Made by a program: the position numbers and the translations under genes
Assembly: GCA_016705245.1 (NCBI GenBank)
Contig: JADIYM010000001.1
Location: 310,001 to 374,000 of the forward strand
Direction: 5' to 3'
Length of the DNA stretch: 64,000 nucleotides
Source: Blastocatellia bacterium
Lineage (GTDB): Bacteria; Acidobacteriota; Blastocatellia; UBA7656; JADIYM01
Shown here: positions 33,979 to 43,236 of the stretch, in pieces
Layout: each line of letters begins with the position of its first letter
Numbering within the stretch: position 1 is the first letter of the stretch
Notes under the pieces: generated by a model
Seen by the model: the letters and a program-made list of their open reading frames with translations, nothing else
Databases searched by the model: none
Told to the model about the DNA's origin: nothing

Positions 33979-34009
33979 CTATCGGAACACTGCCGTTCGA
34001 CCTCGCATT

Positions 34010-34988
34010 TCACAGCCCCTCGAAGTACTCCGCCACCCGGTGCCGGCCAACCGCCGCGAGTACCAGCATCAGCCGGATGCGGGCCTTCTGGCCCGGAAGC
34101 GAGCCTGCGAACTGGCACCCCATCTCACGAAGCTCGTAGCCACCGCCCGGGTAGCCATACGTATCGAGCACCCTCCCGCGCAGGCACCGAGAAGCAATGA
34201 CGACAGGCAGTCCGGCCGTCAGGACCTCTCGAATGGCAGGGATGGTTTCAGGCGGCACGTTTCCGCGGCCAAGCGCTTCAATGACGAGCCCCGCGGCGCC
34301 AGTTGACGCTGCCGCGCGGATCATCCGTCCATCCATTCCCGCCGCCATTTTCACCAGGGCAACATCCGGCAAAGTGCCAGAGGCCTCGATGTGTGTTCGG
34401 TGCGTCGGCCTGCGCGTGATCATGACACGGTCCTTGTCGACGATGCCGACCGGTCCGAAATCGGGACTCTGAAACGTGTCGACTGACTCGGTATGCGTCT
34501 TGGTCGCCTCTGCCGCCGCGAGAATCACCTCGTTCATCACGATGAGGACGCCCAGGTCCCGCGTCGACGGATCCGTAACGGCTCGAACGGCTGCGATCCA
34601 GGTTCGGCGGGCCATCCCATCCGAGCTCCGATGCGTTGCGCATTGCCCCGACAAAGGCGACCGGCTTGGGCGAGGAATGGACGAGATCGAGGAAATACGC
34701 CGTCTCTTCCAGGGTGTCGGTGCCGTGCGTGATGACGGCTCCGGAGGTCGCGTCATCGTCGAGCAGGTCCCGGACCATGGCCGCCAGCTCGCTCATGAGC
34801 GGCGGCGTCATGTGCGGTCCGGGCAGCTTTGCGAAGTTATTGATGCCAAAGCTCGCGAACTTATCCAGTCCCGGCGCGCTCGCGAGAATCTGCTCGCCAG
34901 ATCGGACTGGAACCGCGGCGCCGACGACCTGGTCGACCTCCATCGAGATCGTGCCGCCCGTAAAGATCAGTTGGACGTGTGGAAGCAT
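34010..34988 (-). CDS. L-asparaginase, type I/II fold (single-base frameshift)
   Basis: Hydrolyses L-asparagine to aspartate and ammonia. Reading across one frameshift, about 325 residues, full length. First catalytic Thr in LIFTGGTISMEVD; second in VITHGTDTLEETAYFLDL; then KPVAFVGAMRNASELGWDG. The second frame resumes at IAAVRAVTDPSTRDLGVLIV and continues through GLVIEALGRGNVPPETIPAI to the C-terminus. Near 34598 the coding strand has AACCTGGATCGC where AACCTGATCGC restores the frame, so one G is extra. No signal peptide, so cytoplasmic. It lies 6 nt after the AlaX-type gene. Confidence 0.87.
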
Positions 34989-34994
34989 TGCCGT

Positions 34995-36212
34995 TCAGCC
35001 GACCATTGCCTTCGCGGCAGCAAGCGCCGCGTCGATGCCGGCCGCATTCGGCCCGCCGCCCTGCGCGAAGTCGGGCTTGCCGCCCCCGCGCCCGTTCACC
35101 GCCTCGCACGCCGCCCGAAGCAGGTTTCCGCAATCGACCGTTACGAGCGCTTCACCGGCGCTGCGGGCAAAAACGAGTCGCGCCACGCCGCCCTCGTCGG
35201 ATGCGAGCAATACAACCACCGGCCCTTGGGCGACGACCTTGTGGGCCAGCAGCCGAAGTTCATCGGCCGACCGGCCGTCGAGACGAACGACGACGAGTCG
35301 GAAGCCCTCCCACGATTCGGCACCCTCGAACAGTCGACGACCCTCGACCTCCGACGCAATTTCGGCCAGTTCGCGAACGCGTCGCTTGAGCGCCTTGTTC
35401 TCTTCGACGAGACGCCCGACGAGCGGCGGCGCATCGTCGCGACCCGTGCTGAACACCCGAGCGGTCTCGAGCGCCGTCCGGTGTGCCCGTCGATAGTCCG
35501 CGAGCGCGCGTCCTCCGCAGACGAAAGTGACGCGCGCCATCTTCTTTGCGCGCTCGACGCTCGTGACGGCGATCAGTCCGACTTCGCCCGTGCGCCGCGC
35601 GTGGGTTCCGCCGCACGGCGACCAGTCGAACCCGTCGATTTCGATGATGCGCAGAATGCCTTCGCGCTCGCTCTGTTTCCGCAAAGGAAGGCGCGCGGCG
35701 CCCTCCCTATCCACGGTGTGGATGCGCAGGGGCAGGTCCGAGAAGACGACGGCATTCGCCAGAGACTCGACTTCCGCTATGCGGGCATCGGACGGGTCTT
35801 CGAGTTCGACGTCGATCTCCGACAACTCGACGCCCATCCGGAAGCCACGCGTTTCCGCGTCGAACAGGTGCTCGAACGCCGCCGAGAGAATGTGCTGGCC
35901 CGTGTGCTGCTGCATGTGGTCGCGGCGCCGGTCCGCATCCACCTCGCAGGCGACCTCGTCACCGACGGCAATTTTCGGGCCCGCGAGGACGTGCAGAATG
36001 CGGCCTTCCTCTTCCTCGACGACGTCCACAACCTCGGCGCCACCGAGGCGGCCCGTGTCGTTCGGCTGCCCGCCGCCGGTCGGATAGAACGATGTGCGGT
36101 CGAGCAGGACGGCAGGACGGCCTTCGTGTTCCACGACGTGAGTCACTCGCGCATCGAATGCGAGCGTGTGATCGGGATCGAAGTAGAGGCGTTCGGTCAT
36201 CGTCGGCTGCAT
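34995..36212 (-). CDS. alanyl-tRNA editing protein, AlaX long form
   Basis: Trans-editing factor that hydrolyses Ser-tRNA(Ala) or Gly-tRNA(Ala). 405 residues. The N-terminal barrel (DRTSFYPTGGGQPNDTGRLG) leads into the zinc site: HTGQH (His103, His107) and CGGTH (Cys200, His204). A coiled-coil and DHHA1-like C-terminal domain follow, with the Gly-rich GGGKPDFAQGGGPNAAGID that contacts tRNA in AlaRS. No aminoacylation domain is present. An ATG four codons later is an alternative start. On the same strand with the beta-propeller gene upstream (43 nt) and asparaginase downstream (6 nt). Confidence 0.93.
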   Translation of the reverse strand: MQPTMTERLYFDPDHTLAFDARVTHVVEHEGRPAVLLDRTSFYPTGGGQPNDTGRLGGAEVVDVVEEEEGRILHVLAGPKIAVGDEVACEVDADRRRDHMQQHTGQHILSAAFEHLFDAETRGFRMGVELSEIDVELEDPSDARIAEVESLANAVVFSDLPLRIHTVDREGAARLPLRKQSEREGILRIIEIDGFDWSPCGGTHARRTGEVGLIAVTSVERAKKMARVTFVCGGRALADYRRAHRTALETARVFSTGRDDAPPLVGRLVEENKALKRRVRELAEIASEVEGRRLFEGAESWEGFRLVVVRLDGRSADELRLLAHKVVAQGPVVVLLASDEGGVARLVFARSAGEALVTVDCGNLLRAACEAVNGRGGGKPDFAQGGGPNAAGIDAALAAAKAMVG

Positions 36213-36255
36213 GGTCGGCGATATGTACCACGTGGCGACCGAAGCGGGCGACCGT

Positions 36256-38052
36256 TCAGAGGCGCCTGGCGGTCACGCGGCGTCCGTTCCACTGCACGAC
36301 GATCCGGTTGACCTCGTCGACGAGGAGGTTGGGGGATCGCGCAGGCAGCTCGACCGACCGGTCGGTTTCGCCTGTCGTCAGGTTCACGCCCGCGAGCGCG
36401 GGGTTTGCACCGGGCAGCTTCGTCACGAAGTACTGATGATTGCCGGTCAGGTGCGCAAAACGCGTCGTCCCGAGAAGTCCCGAACCCGCGTTCCAGATCG
36501 CGCGTCCGCCACGTTTGCCGGCGGCGGCGATTGCGCGGTCCGCGATCGGTTGTGCGTCGAAGAGCCTTCGGCTCGGCAGTCCGGTGATCCGAAGCACCGG
36601 CGATGGAACCGCCGGGGTGAGCCCGCGAACGTGGGCCGTCGCGTACGACGCCACGGTAAGCACTGCGCCCGTCGTCATGAGCAGCCCCGCCGCGAATCGT
36701 CTCCACCCCGACGGGCCCGCGGGCTTGTGGCGGACGATCCACACCCGCTTGCCCGTCGACGGATCGAACGCGGCGGTTTCCTCGTCACTGATGAGCACGA
36801 CCTGACCGAGCTCGTTGAGCGTCGCCGACACCGCGCGCCGCTCGAGCTGATGCCGCTCGGCAATCATCCGCTTGCCGGTCGTCCGATCGAGCCCGACGAG
36901 CCGCTCCTCGTCACCGAGCCAGACACGGTCTCCCGCAACGACCAGGTTCGTCACCGAGTCATTGCCATCTCCGTAGCGCCAGAGCTGTTTTCCCGAGACG
37001 CGGTCGAGGGCGACCGCGCCGTAGTCGCCGCGCCACTGCCATTCGCCGTTCTCTACGTTGTAGAACCGTCCGCCGACCCGGCCATAGATCACGCGATCGT
37101 CGACGGCGAGCTCCGGCACGACCCCGAAGTCGTCAGAGCGCCAGATCGCGGCCCCGGTCGCGCGATCGATCGCGCGAATCCGTCCTTCGCCCGATGTGAA
37201 AACGGTGTCGCTGTCGATGACGGGGTCGGCGTCCGACAGCGCCAGATCGCCCTCGCGAACGCCGTACTCCTGCCGCCATCGGCGTTCACCGGTCCTTGCG
37301 TCGTAACACGTCAGTCCCCGGTAGGTCACGAAAACGTCCGCGCCGTCCATTGCCGGCGGTCGATAGCGGCCCAGGTCGAAGGACTGGTCGCCGTCTTCGT
37401 CCTTCGCCTTTTCGTCGTCACGGGCGATCGCGCCCTCGAGCGACGGCGACAACAGAACGTCAGAGTCGAAGTCGCGACTCCAGGCGACTCGCCCGGTTGC
37501 CAGTTCGATGGCGTTGAGCTTTGGCTTGCGCTTGAAGCCGCCGCCGATGCCCTTTCCCGGCAACACGCCGCCAAGGAAGCCCTGATCGTCACCGTGCGCC
37601 TTGGGAACCGTGACGAGCAGCAGGAGCGAGGACGAAGGGTCGGTGACCGCGTGCATGCCCTTGCCCTTGAGCGTCTTGGACTCCCAGCGTCGCGATCCGG
37701 ACCGAAGGTCGATGGCCACGACGCGCGACTCCTTGTCGCCAAAGTCGCCGCCGCCGTCCCGATTGACGAGCAGCAGGCCGGCGCCGGGAACGGCGAGCAG
37801 GTCGTCGGAATGAACCGTCCAGCCATCTTCACGCCATATCGTCCGGCCAGACGACGAATCGAGCACGCGGACTCCCTTGGCGCCGGCGACGGCCATCGTG
37901 TCGCCGTCGAGAAGGAGCGAGAAGCGGACGTCCGCGGGGAACTCGGCGCTCCAGGCGTTGTCGACGGAGGCTGGCGATCCACTCGATGGAGCAGTTCCGA
38001 CTGAGAGCGCGACGACGAGCGCGACTGCTGCACGCATGCTCAACTTCCTCAT
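36256..38052 (-). CDS. secreted/membrane PQQ-type beta-propeller protein
   Basis: 598 residues with a signal peptide (MRKLSMRAAVALVVALSVGT). Repeated PQQ-like blades: AKGVRVLDSSSGRTIWREDG, VVAIDLRSGSRRWESKTLKG, IELATGRVAWSRDFDSD, CYDARTGERRWRQEYGV, RAIDRATGAAIWRSDDFG and VALDRVSGKQLWRYGDGND. A hydrophobic segment WRRFAAGLLMTTGAVLTVA near residue 475 interrupts the series, followed by further blade-like sequence. No enzymatic residues for PQQ or a heme site are visible, so a BamB-like scaffold or sensor is equally likely. A TATACT box 6 nt before the ATG suggests a leaderless message. Confidence 0.82.
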   Translation of the reverse strand: MRKLSMRAAVALVVALSVGTAPSSGSPASVDNAWSAEFPADVRFSLLLDGDTMAVAGAKGVRVLDSSSGRTIWREDGWTVHSDDLLAVPGAGLLLVNRDGGGDFGDKESRVVAIDLRSGSRRWESKTLKGKGMHAVTDPSSSLLLLVTVPKAHGDDQGFLGGVLPGKGIGGGFKRKPKLNAIELATGRVAWSRDFDSDVLLSPSLEGAIARDDEKAKDEDGDQSFDLGRYRPPAMDGADVFVTYRGLTCYDARTGERRWRQEYGVREGDLALSDADPVIDSDTVFTSGEGRIRAIDRATGAAIWRSDDFGVVPELAVDDRVIYGRVGGRFYNVENGEWQWRGDYGAVALDRVSGKQLWRYGDGNDSVTNLVVAGDRVWLGDEERLVGLDRTTGKRMIAERHQLERRAVSATLNELGQVVLISDEETAAFDPSTGKRVWIVRHKPAGPSGWRRFAAGLLMTTGAVLTVASYATAHVRGLTPAVPSPVLRITGLPSRRLFDAQPIADRAIAAAGKRGGRAIWNAGSGLLGTTRFAHLTGNHQYFVTKLPGANPALAGVNLTTGETDRSVELPARSPNLLVDEVNRIVVQWNGRRVTARRL

Positions 38053-38058
38053 ATCGGA

Positions 38059-38064
38059 AGTATA
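38059..38064 (-). promoter_or_regulatory. candidate -10 box for the beta-propeller gene, leaderless arrangement
   Basis: Minus-strand TATACT preceded by GG, 6 nt upstream of the ATG. No ribosome site. Confidence 0.5.
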
Positions 38065-38086
38065 CCGGTCGATCCGACCGCCGCGC

Positions 38087-38208
38087 CGTTGCGCGAAGCG
38101 CCTTGGAGTGCGGCGCGAAGCGCCGCTTTGGTTTCTGTTCGCGTACCGCACATGCGAGGGAATCCAAAGCGGCGCTTCGCGCCGCACTCCAAGGCGCTTC
38201 GCGCAACG
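38087..38208. repeat. intergenic inverted repeat, family A copy 3
   Basis: Outer ends CGTTGCGCGAAGCGCCTTGG and CCAAGGCGCTTCGCGCAACG; arms of about 45 bp nearly identical to those at 3574-3689, but the loop is different. Sits between divergent genes, inside the space where -35 elements would lie. Confidence 0.92.
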
Positions 38209-38226
38209 GCCACGGGTGTCTGCCGA

Positions 38227-38232
38227 TACAAT
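38227..38232 (+). promoter_or_regulatory. candidate -10 box for the phosphatase-superfamily gene
   Basis: TACAAT, 6 nt upstream of the ATG at 38239; no Shine-Dalgarno. Leaderless arrangement. Confidence 0.45.
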
Positions 38233-38238
38233 CCTCGA

Positions 38239-39105
38239 ATGGTCATTCTCGTCTTCGTGGACGGCGTCGGCATTGGCCGCCGCGGTCTGCAGAATCCGCT
38301 CGACGGTGTCGACTCTCCCTACTTCTCGGTGTTCGAGAATGAAGAGTTTCGACCTGCGCCTCGTGGAGCGACGGCCATCACCGACACACGCCTCGGCGTC
38401 GAAGGCCTGCCGCAGAGCGCGACAGGCCAGACGACGATCATCACCGGCCTGAACGCCGCGGCGCACCTGGGACGCCACCTCAGCGCCTTCCCCGGCGGCA
38501 GCCTCAGGCCCCTCCTCGAATCGTCGTCACTCTTTCGCACCCTCTCAGCCCGAGGTCTGCGCACGGCGCACGCCAACGTCGCGCCATCGACGATTGCGCG
38601 CAGGCGCGTCCGCACCGTGTCGGCCACGGCCATCGCGGCAGAATCGGCTGGACTCCCACTTCGCACGCTCGATGATCTCGCGTCCGGCCGGGCGCTCCAC
38701 CACGAGTTCACTAACGCCTCCCTTCGCGCCTATGGATTCGACGTCGAAGAGATCACGCCCGCCGAGGCCGGGCGGCGGCTCGCGGAGATTGCCGCCGGCG
38801 TCGACTTCTGCGCGTTCGAGTACTTTCTCACCGACGCCGCCGGCCACGACGCCGACTTCGCTGCCGCCCGAAGCAGAATCGCCCAACTCGACGAGTTCCT
38901 TGATGCATTGCTTTCATCGACGGACCTCGACGCCGACCACGTCCTGCTGACGAGCGATCACGGCAATCTCGAGGATCTCTCGAGTGGCTCTCATACGCTC
39001 AACCCGGTCGCGACAACCGTCTGGGGACCCGAGGCCGCCGACGTCGCCTCGAGCATTCGATCGCTGGCAGACATCGCCCCGGCGGTCGCCGCGCTCGCTG
39101 TTTGA
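38239..39105 (+). CDS. alkaline-phosphatase-superfamily metalloenzyme (phosphopentomutase/iPGM-like)
   Basis: 288 residues. Core metal motifs of the superfamily: N-terminal VILVFVDGVGIGRRG (first Asp), LPQSATGQTTIITGLNAA with the phospho-acceptor Ser/Thr, ITDTRLGVEGLP, FLTDAAGHDADFAAARSRI, and LLTSDHGNLEDLSSGSHT with Asp-His. The cap domain of phosphopentomutase and the large insert of cofactor-independent phosphoglycerate mutase are both reduced. The exact reaction is not clear; a mutase or phosphatase acting on a small metabolite is likely. Cytoplasmic. Confidence 0.8.
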   Translation: MVILVFVDGVGIGRRGLQNPLDGVDSPYFSVFENEEFRPAPRGATAITDTRLGVEGLPQSATGQTTIITGLNAAAHLGRHLSAFPGGSLRPLLESSSLFRTLSARGLRTAHANVAPSTIARRRVRTVSATAIAAESAGLPLRTLDDLASGRALHHEFTNASLRAYGFDVEEITPAEAGRRLAEIAAGVDFCAFEYFLTDAAGHDADFAAARSRIAQLDEFLDALLSSTDLDADHVLLTSDHGNLEDLSSGSHTLNPVATTVWGPEAADVASSIRSLADIAPAVAALAV

Positions 39106-39265
39106 CCGACCCCGTCAACTGTGTTACTCCACGGTTCTGGAAAGAGCTGAAGTCGCTCCGGCCTGAGTCCGATTGCGAACGGGACCAATTGCCTGCCTCC
39201 CGTGTGCAGTGCGCGCGCTTCGTGCGCTCGCGCAATCGCTCGACATCCTCCCCGCTGACGAATTC

Positions 39266-41459
39266 ATGGACCTGACCCTCAAGGACAAGACCCTCAAGGC
39301 CGCCGAGCGCTACGCCCAGCAGGGCAAGTTCGATGCGGCGATCAACGAGTACCGGAAGGTGCTCGACGCCGATTCGACCGACCTCACGGTCGCGAACACC
39401 GTCGGCGACCTCTACGCACGGACTGGCCGTAACGACGACGCCATTCGCCAGTACCAGTATGTCGCCGAGAACTTCGAGGCTGGCGGATATCGCGTCAAGG
39501 CGATCGCCATGTACAAGAAGATCCTGAAGCTCGATCACGACAGCGACGTCGTTGCGCTTCGCCTTGCGGATCTCTACTCGCGTCAGAATCTGATCGGCGA
39601 AGCTGCTCACATGTACGGGGTCGTCGCCGATGCCCACCGGCGCAACGGCCGCATCCGCGAAGCGCTGAAGATGCTCAAGAAGGCAGCCGACCTCGAACCC
39701 GGCAACCTCAAGGTGCGCCTCGGCCTCGCCGAGACCTACGAACGAGAGGGATTCCCGGCTGAGGCCTGCGAGGCGCTGCGCAACGTCGGCACCGAGCTCA
39801 TCCGGCGCGGCCCGTCGGCCGAGGGAATCGCTCACCTGCGCCACGCGCTCGAGCTCAAACCCGATTCGAAGGCCACGCTCAAGTCCCTCGCAGAGGCATA
39901 CTCGCAGCAGGGAAACGTCCATGCTGCACTCGAAATCATCGCAAGGTCTCTCGAGCTGGACCCGAACGACATCGACCTCATCATCATCCTCGGCCGGACG
40001 TTTCCTCAACGCTGGCCAGCTCGACAAGGCGGAAGCCACGTTCAGTCGACTCTTCAAGCTCGACAATTCGCGTTACGACTATCTGCTCGAGGTCGCCCGG
40101 GCGTTCATCGAGCGCGGAGAATTGAACCGGCCGATGTCGATCATCGACCGATGTATCGACGTGGTCATCGCGCGCCGGCACAAGAAGAAGGCGACCGCGC
40201 TGCTCAAGGCGATCCTCGAGCGGGATCCCTCCAACGTGCAGGCGCTCAAGCGCCTCTCCGGGATCTACAAGAACGTCCGCGAACGGCGGAACCTCGTCAC
40301 GACGCTCAACACGCTCGTGCAGGCCGCCCTGGCCCAGGGAATGCGCGCCGAGGCCGTCGTTGCGCTGAGACAGTTGATCGAGATCGAGCCGAAGCGTGCA
40401 GCCCATCACCAGGAACAGCTTCGAAGTATCGGCGACGACGAGCAGCCGGCGGTCCCCGAGCAGCAGTTCCCCGAGGGCTTCGAGTCGGCGACGGCCACGG
40501 CCGAACTCTTGCGCCGGGCCGACGCGAAGGCGGAACTCCCGGACGTGTCCTCAGCGGCACGCGCCGCGGCCTCCGAGGACTCGTACGACAGCTATGGCGA
40601 TTACAGCACCGAGCTGCTCGAGGAGATGGTCTCGCAACATCCCGAGTTCCTCGAAGCGCGACTGAAGTTGCTCGAGGAGCTCGTCGCGCAGCAGCCGGCG
40701 TACCTCGAGGGACGGCTCAAGCTCAAGCAGCTCTACCTCGACGGCGGGAACCGCCAGAAAGCCGCGACGCAGGCCATGGAGATTGCGCGCCATTACGAGC
40801 AGCTCGGAGATTCGGAGATGGCTCGCCAGTTCCTGCTCGAGGCCTACGACCTCAACCCGACGCTCAACCAGATCGCAAAGCCTGCCGCGCCTGCGCAGAC
40901 CGGACCGATCACGATGCCGCCAATGTCGCCCGAGACCGAGGCTGCCCACGACGCGCCGACCGTCAAGCTGTCGGACATCCTCAGCGTCGAGGAGTTCGAG
41001 AAGTATTTCGAATGGGAGTGGCGCCGCGCGTCGCGCGAGCCGAAGCCGCTCTCGCTCGTGAAAATCATCGTCGACCGGTTCACGACGTACGAGGACACGG
41101 AGGGCCCGATTGCATCATTGCGCTGCCTTGAGATGGTCGCGTCGGCCCTCGAAGGTGAGCTGCTCCGAGCCGGGCAACTGCTCGCGAGCAACGGCGGCGA
41201 GGAGTTCTTTGCGCTGTTGCCGGAAACGCATCCGGGAGGCGCGGGAGCTGTTGCCGATACGATGCGCCGGGCCATCGAGGCCCTCGACGTGCCGCATCCG
41301 AACGGTCGTGCGGTCACCATAAGCCTCGGCGTCGCGACGGCGTTCCCTTATCGAATGTCGCAGCCGGCTGCGCTCATCGAATCGATCGAACGAGCCGTGA
41401 CAAGTGCGCAGCACGCAGGCGGGAATCGCGTGGTGGCGGTACCGCTGCTTGGTGGGTGA
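39266..41459 (+). CDS. TPR protein with C-terminal GGDEF-like domain (single-base frameshift)
   Basis: About 730 residues once one base is removed. Residues 1-300 are tandem TPR-like helices (AAERYAQQGKFDAAINEYRK, YRVKAIAMYKKILKLDHDSD). A second helical block follows (ERRNLVTTLNTLVQAALAQG). The last ~150 residues form a GGDEF-type domain: SNGGEEFFALLPETHPGG (near 643) and RAVTISLGVATAFPYRM. The GGEEF signature is intact, so cyclic-di-GMP synthesis is possible, but the N-terminal part of that domain is atypical. The frame breaks near 40000-40003 where TTTCCTC should be TTCCTC to keep RTFLNAGQLD. No transmembrane segment. Confidence 0.82.
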
Positions 41460-41482
41460 GGTTGGCGCGCGCATCCATGGTC

Positions 41483-41573
41483 CGTAGCTCCGTGACTCTG
41501 TGTCTCTGAGTCTCTGTGTGCGAAGCGTCTGAAGAGCTTCGCACACAGAGACACAGAGTCACGGGGACACAGA
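41483..41573. repeat. intergenic inverted repeat, family B copy 4
   Basis: Core arms TCTGTGTGCGAAGC and GCTTCGCACACAGA with loop GTCTGAAGA; outer arms CTCCGTGACTCTGTGTCTCT and AGACACAGAGTCACGGGG. The loop resembles that of copy 5 at 45111, so these two are close relatives. Confidence 0.9.
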
Positions 41574-41623
41574 GATGCGGACGATGTAGGAGCGCGCGCG
41601 CCGTTGGACCTCGCGGCATGACC

Positions 41624-41629
41624 TATAAT
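41624..41629 (+). promoter_or_regulatory. candidate -10 box for the kinase operon
   Basis: Consensus TATAAT, about 42 nt upstream of the kinase ATG. Only weak -35 candidates (e.g. TTGGAC at too short a spacing). Confidence 0.45.
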
Positions 41630-41671
41630 GCCGGCCGTTGGTTCGTGGCAGCTCTGACGACACACCGCTCC

Positions 41672-42505
41672 ATGCTCGAGACCGGCACACAGCTCGGACC
41701 CTACACGATCACCGGCAAGCTCGGTGCCGGCGGCCGTGGCGAGGTTTACCGCGCCATCGACACGCGTTCGGGCGACCCGGTCGCCGTGAAGGTGCTGCCC
41801 GATCGTTATGCCGGCGACACGACCGCCCGGGGCCGATTCAAGCGCGAGGTCCACGCGCTGATGGCGCTCTCGCATCCGAACATTCTTCGCATCTTCGACT
41901 TCCATACCGCGGACGGCGTCTCCTTCGCCGCTATGGAACTCCTCGAGGGCGAAACACTTCGCGATCGCATCCTGCGCGGCCCTATCCCGTGGGTTCGAGC
42001 CGTCTCGCTCGGTATCGCGATCGCCGAGGGACTCGCCGCCACGCACGAGAAGGGCATCATTCACCGCGACCTCAAGCCCGACAACATCTTCATCGAGCAG
42101 GATGGCACGCCGAAGATCCTCGACTTCGGCATGGCGCGGCTAGAGATGGCGTCGGCCGACGAATCCGACTCGTCGCCAGTCAAGACCGGGCCAGGAGTCA
42201 TGCTCGGCACCGTGCCATACATGTCACCCGAGCAGGTCTGCGGCCTGCCCGTCGACTGGCGAAGCGACCTCTTCTCGTTCGGTTGCGTGATGTACGACAT
42301 GCTGACTGCGACGGTCATCTTTTCGCGCAAGCAGCTCGTCACGTCGATGTCGGCCATCCTCAAGGACCCGCCGCCATCGCTGGCTTCCTTTGGCGTCGAA
42401 GCGCCGCCCGAGCTCGAGGCCATCATGCAACGAGCCGTTCACAAGGACCGCGAGCAGCGCTACCAATCCGCGATTGATATCGCGGAGGATCTCCGGAAGT
42501 TATGA
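41672..42505 (+). CDS. soluble Ser/Thr protein kinase
   Basis: 277-residue Hanks-type kinase consisting only of the catalytic domain; no membrane helix or PASTA/TPR extension. Gly loop LGAGGRGEVYRA, catalytic Lys40 in VAVKVL, HRDLKPDN (His131-Asp133) with metal Asn, DFGMARL, activation region GTVPYMSPEQV and DWRSDLFSFGCVMYDML. All residues for activity are present. An ATG at 41618 in frame adds 18 residues without similarity. Its stop overlaps the next gene by 4 bp (ATGA), so it is co-translated with a molybdopterin synthase fusion, an odd pairing. Confidence 0.95.
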   Translation: MLETGTQLGPYTITGKLGAGGRGEVYRAIDTRSGDPVAVKVLPDRYAGDTTARGRFKREVHALMALSHPNILRIFDFHTADGVSFAAMELLEGETLRDRILRGPIPWVRAVSLGIAIAEGLAATHEKGIIHRDLKPDNIFIEQDGTPKILDFGMARLEMASADESDSSPVKTGPGVMLGTVPYMSPEQVCGLPVDWRSDLFSFGCVMYDMLTATVIFSRKQLVTSMSAILKDPPPSLASFGVEAPPELEAIMQRAVHKDREQRYQSAIDIAEDLRKL

Positions 42506-43236
42506 CGACCGCAACCATCACCGTTCTGCTTTTCGGGCAGGCCCGAGAGCTTGCCGGGACGGGCGAGACCTCGATCTCGGTGCCTTCGCCGTCCACCGTC
42601 GGCGACGCCGTTGCGAGCCTCGAGGAGCGCTACCCCGCGCTCGTCCCGCTCGACCGCGTCCTGCTGACTGCCGTGAACGAAACCTACGCCACTCGCGATG
42701 AAGCCGTAAGGGACGGCGACACGCTGGCGGTCTTCCCGCCGGTCTCAGGCGGATCCGGCGAGCCTGACCGTGATGACGACGGCGACTTCTTCGAGCTCAC
42801 GCGAGCCGAGATTCTGATTCTCGAGATGCGCCGCCGCCTGCTGCGAGGTGAGGACGGCGCCGTCTGCATCTTCGACGGCGTGGCCCGCAACAACACGCGC
42901 GGACGGCGAACATTGTGGCTCGAGTACGAGGGCTACGACGACATGGCTATCGCGACGATGCGGCAGGTCGCAGCCGAAGCACGCGAGAAATGGCCCGGAA
43001 TCGATCGGATCGGGATCGCCCACCGGCTTGGCCGGATCGAGATCGGCGAGTCGAGCGTCGTGATCGTTGTCACGTCGGCGCATCGCGGCGTTGCGTTCGA
43101 GGCGTGCCGTTACGCGATCGACAGGCTCAAACAGATAGTGCCGATCTGGAAGAAAGAGTTCTTCGAAGACGGCGCCGTGTGGGTTCAGGGCGAGGCGTGG
43201 CCCGATGAAATCGCAGCAACGGAGACCAATGACTAG
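42502..43236 (+). CDS. MoaD-MoaE fusion (molybdopterin synthase)
   Basis: Makes molybdopterin from cyclic pyranopterin monophosphate. Residues 1-85 are a MoaD (ubiquitin-fold sulfur carrier), e.g. VLLFGQARELAGTGETSISV, ending FPPVSGGSGEP; residues ~97-240 are MoaE, with SVVIVVTSAHRGVAFEACRY and QIVPIWKKEFF holding the catalytic Lys. The C-terminal Gly-Gly of MoaD (83-84), which must be free to become a thiocarboxylate, is internal, so proteolysis after GG is expected, as reported for the mycobacterial MoaX fusion (from memory). No other moa genes are in the window. Overlaps the kinase by 4 bp and the amylase by 8 bp. Confidence 0.92.
   Translation: MTTATITVLLFGQARELAGTGETSISVPSPSTVGDAVASLEERYPALVPLDRVLLTAVNETYATRDEAVRDGDTLAVFPPVSGGSGEPDRDDDGDFFELTRAEILILEMRRRLLRGEDGAVCIFDGVARNNTRGRRTLWLEYEGYDDMAIATMRQVAAEAREKWPGIDRIGIAHRLGRIEIGESSVVIVVTSAHRGVAFEACRYAIDRLKQIVPIWKKEFFEDGAVWVQGEAWPDEIAATETND

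Noticed and set aside
34476..36311. 611-residue open frame on the plus strand
   Set aside because: Antisense to asparaginase and AlaX, both with intact catalytic motifs.
36211..38004. 597-residue open frame on the plus strand
   Set aside because: Antisense of the beta-propeller gene, which has repeated blade motifs and a signal peptide.
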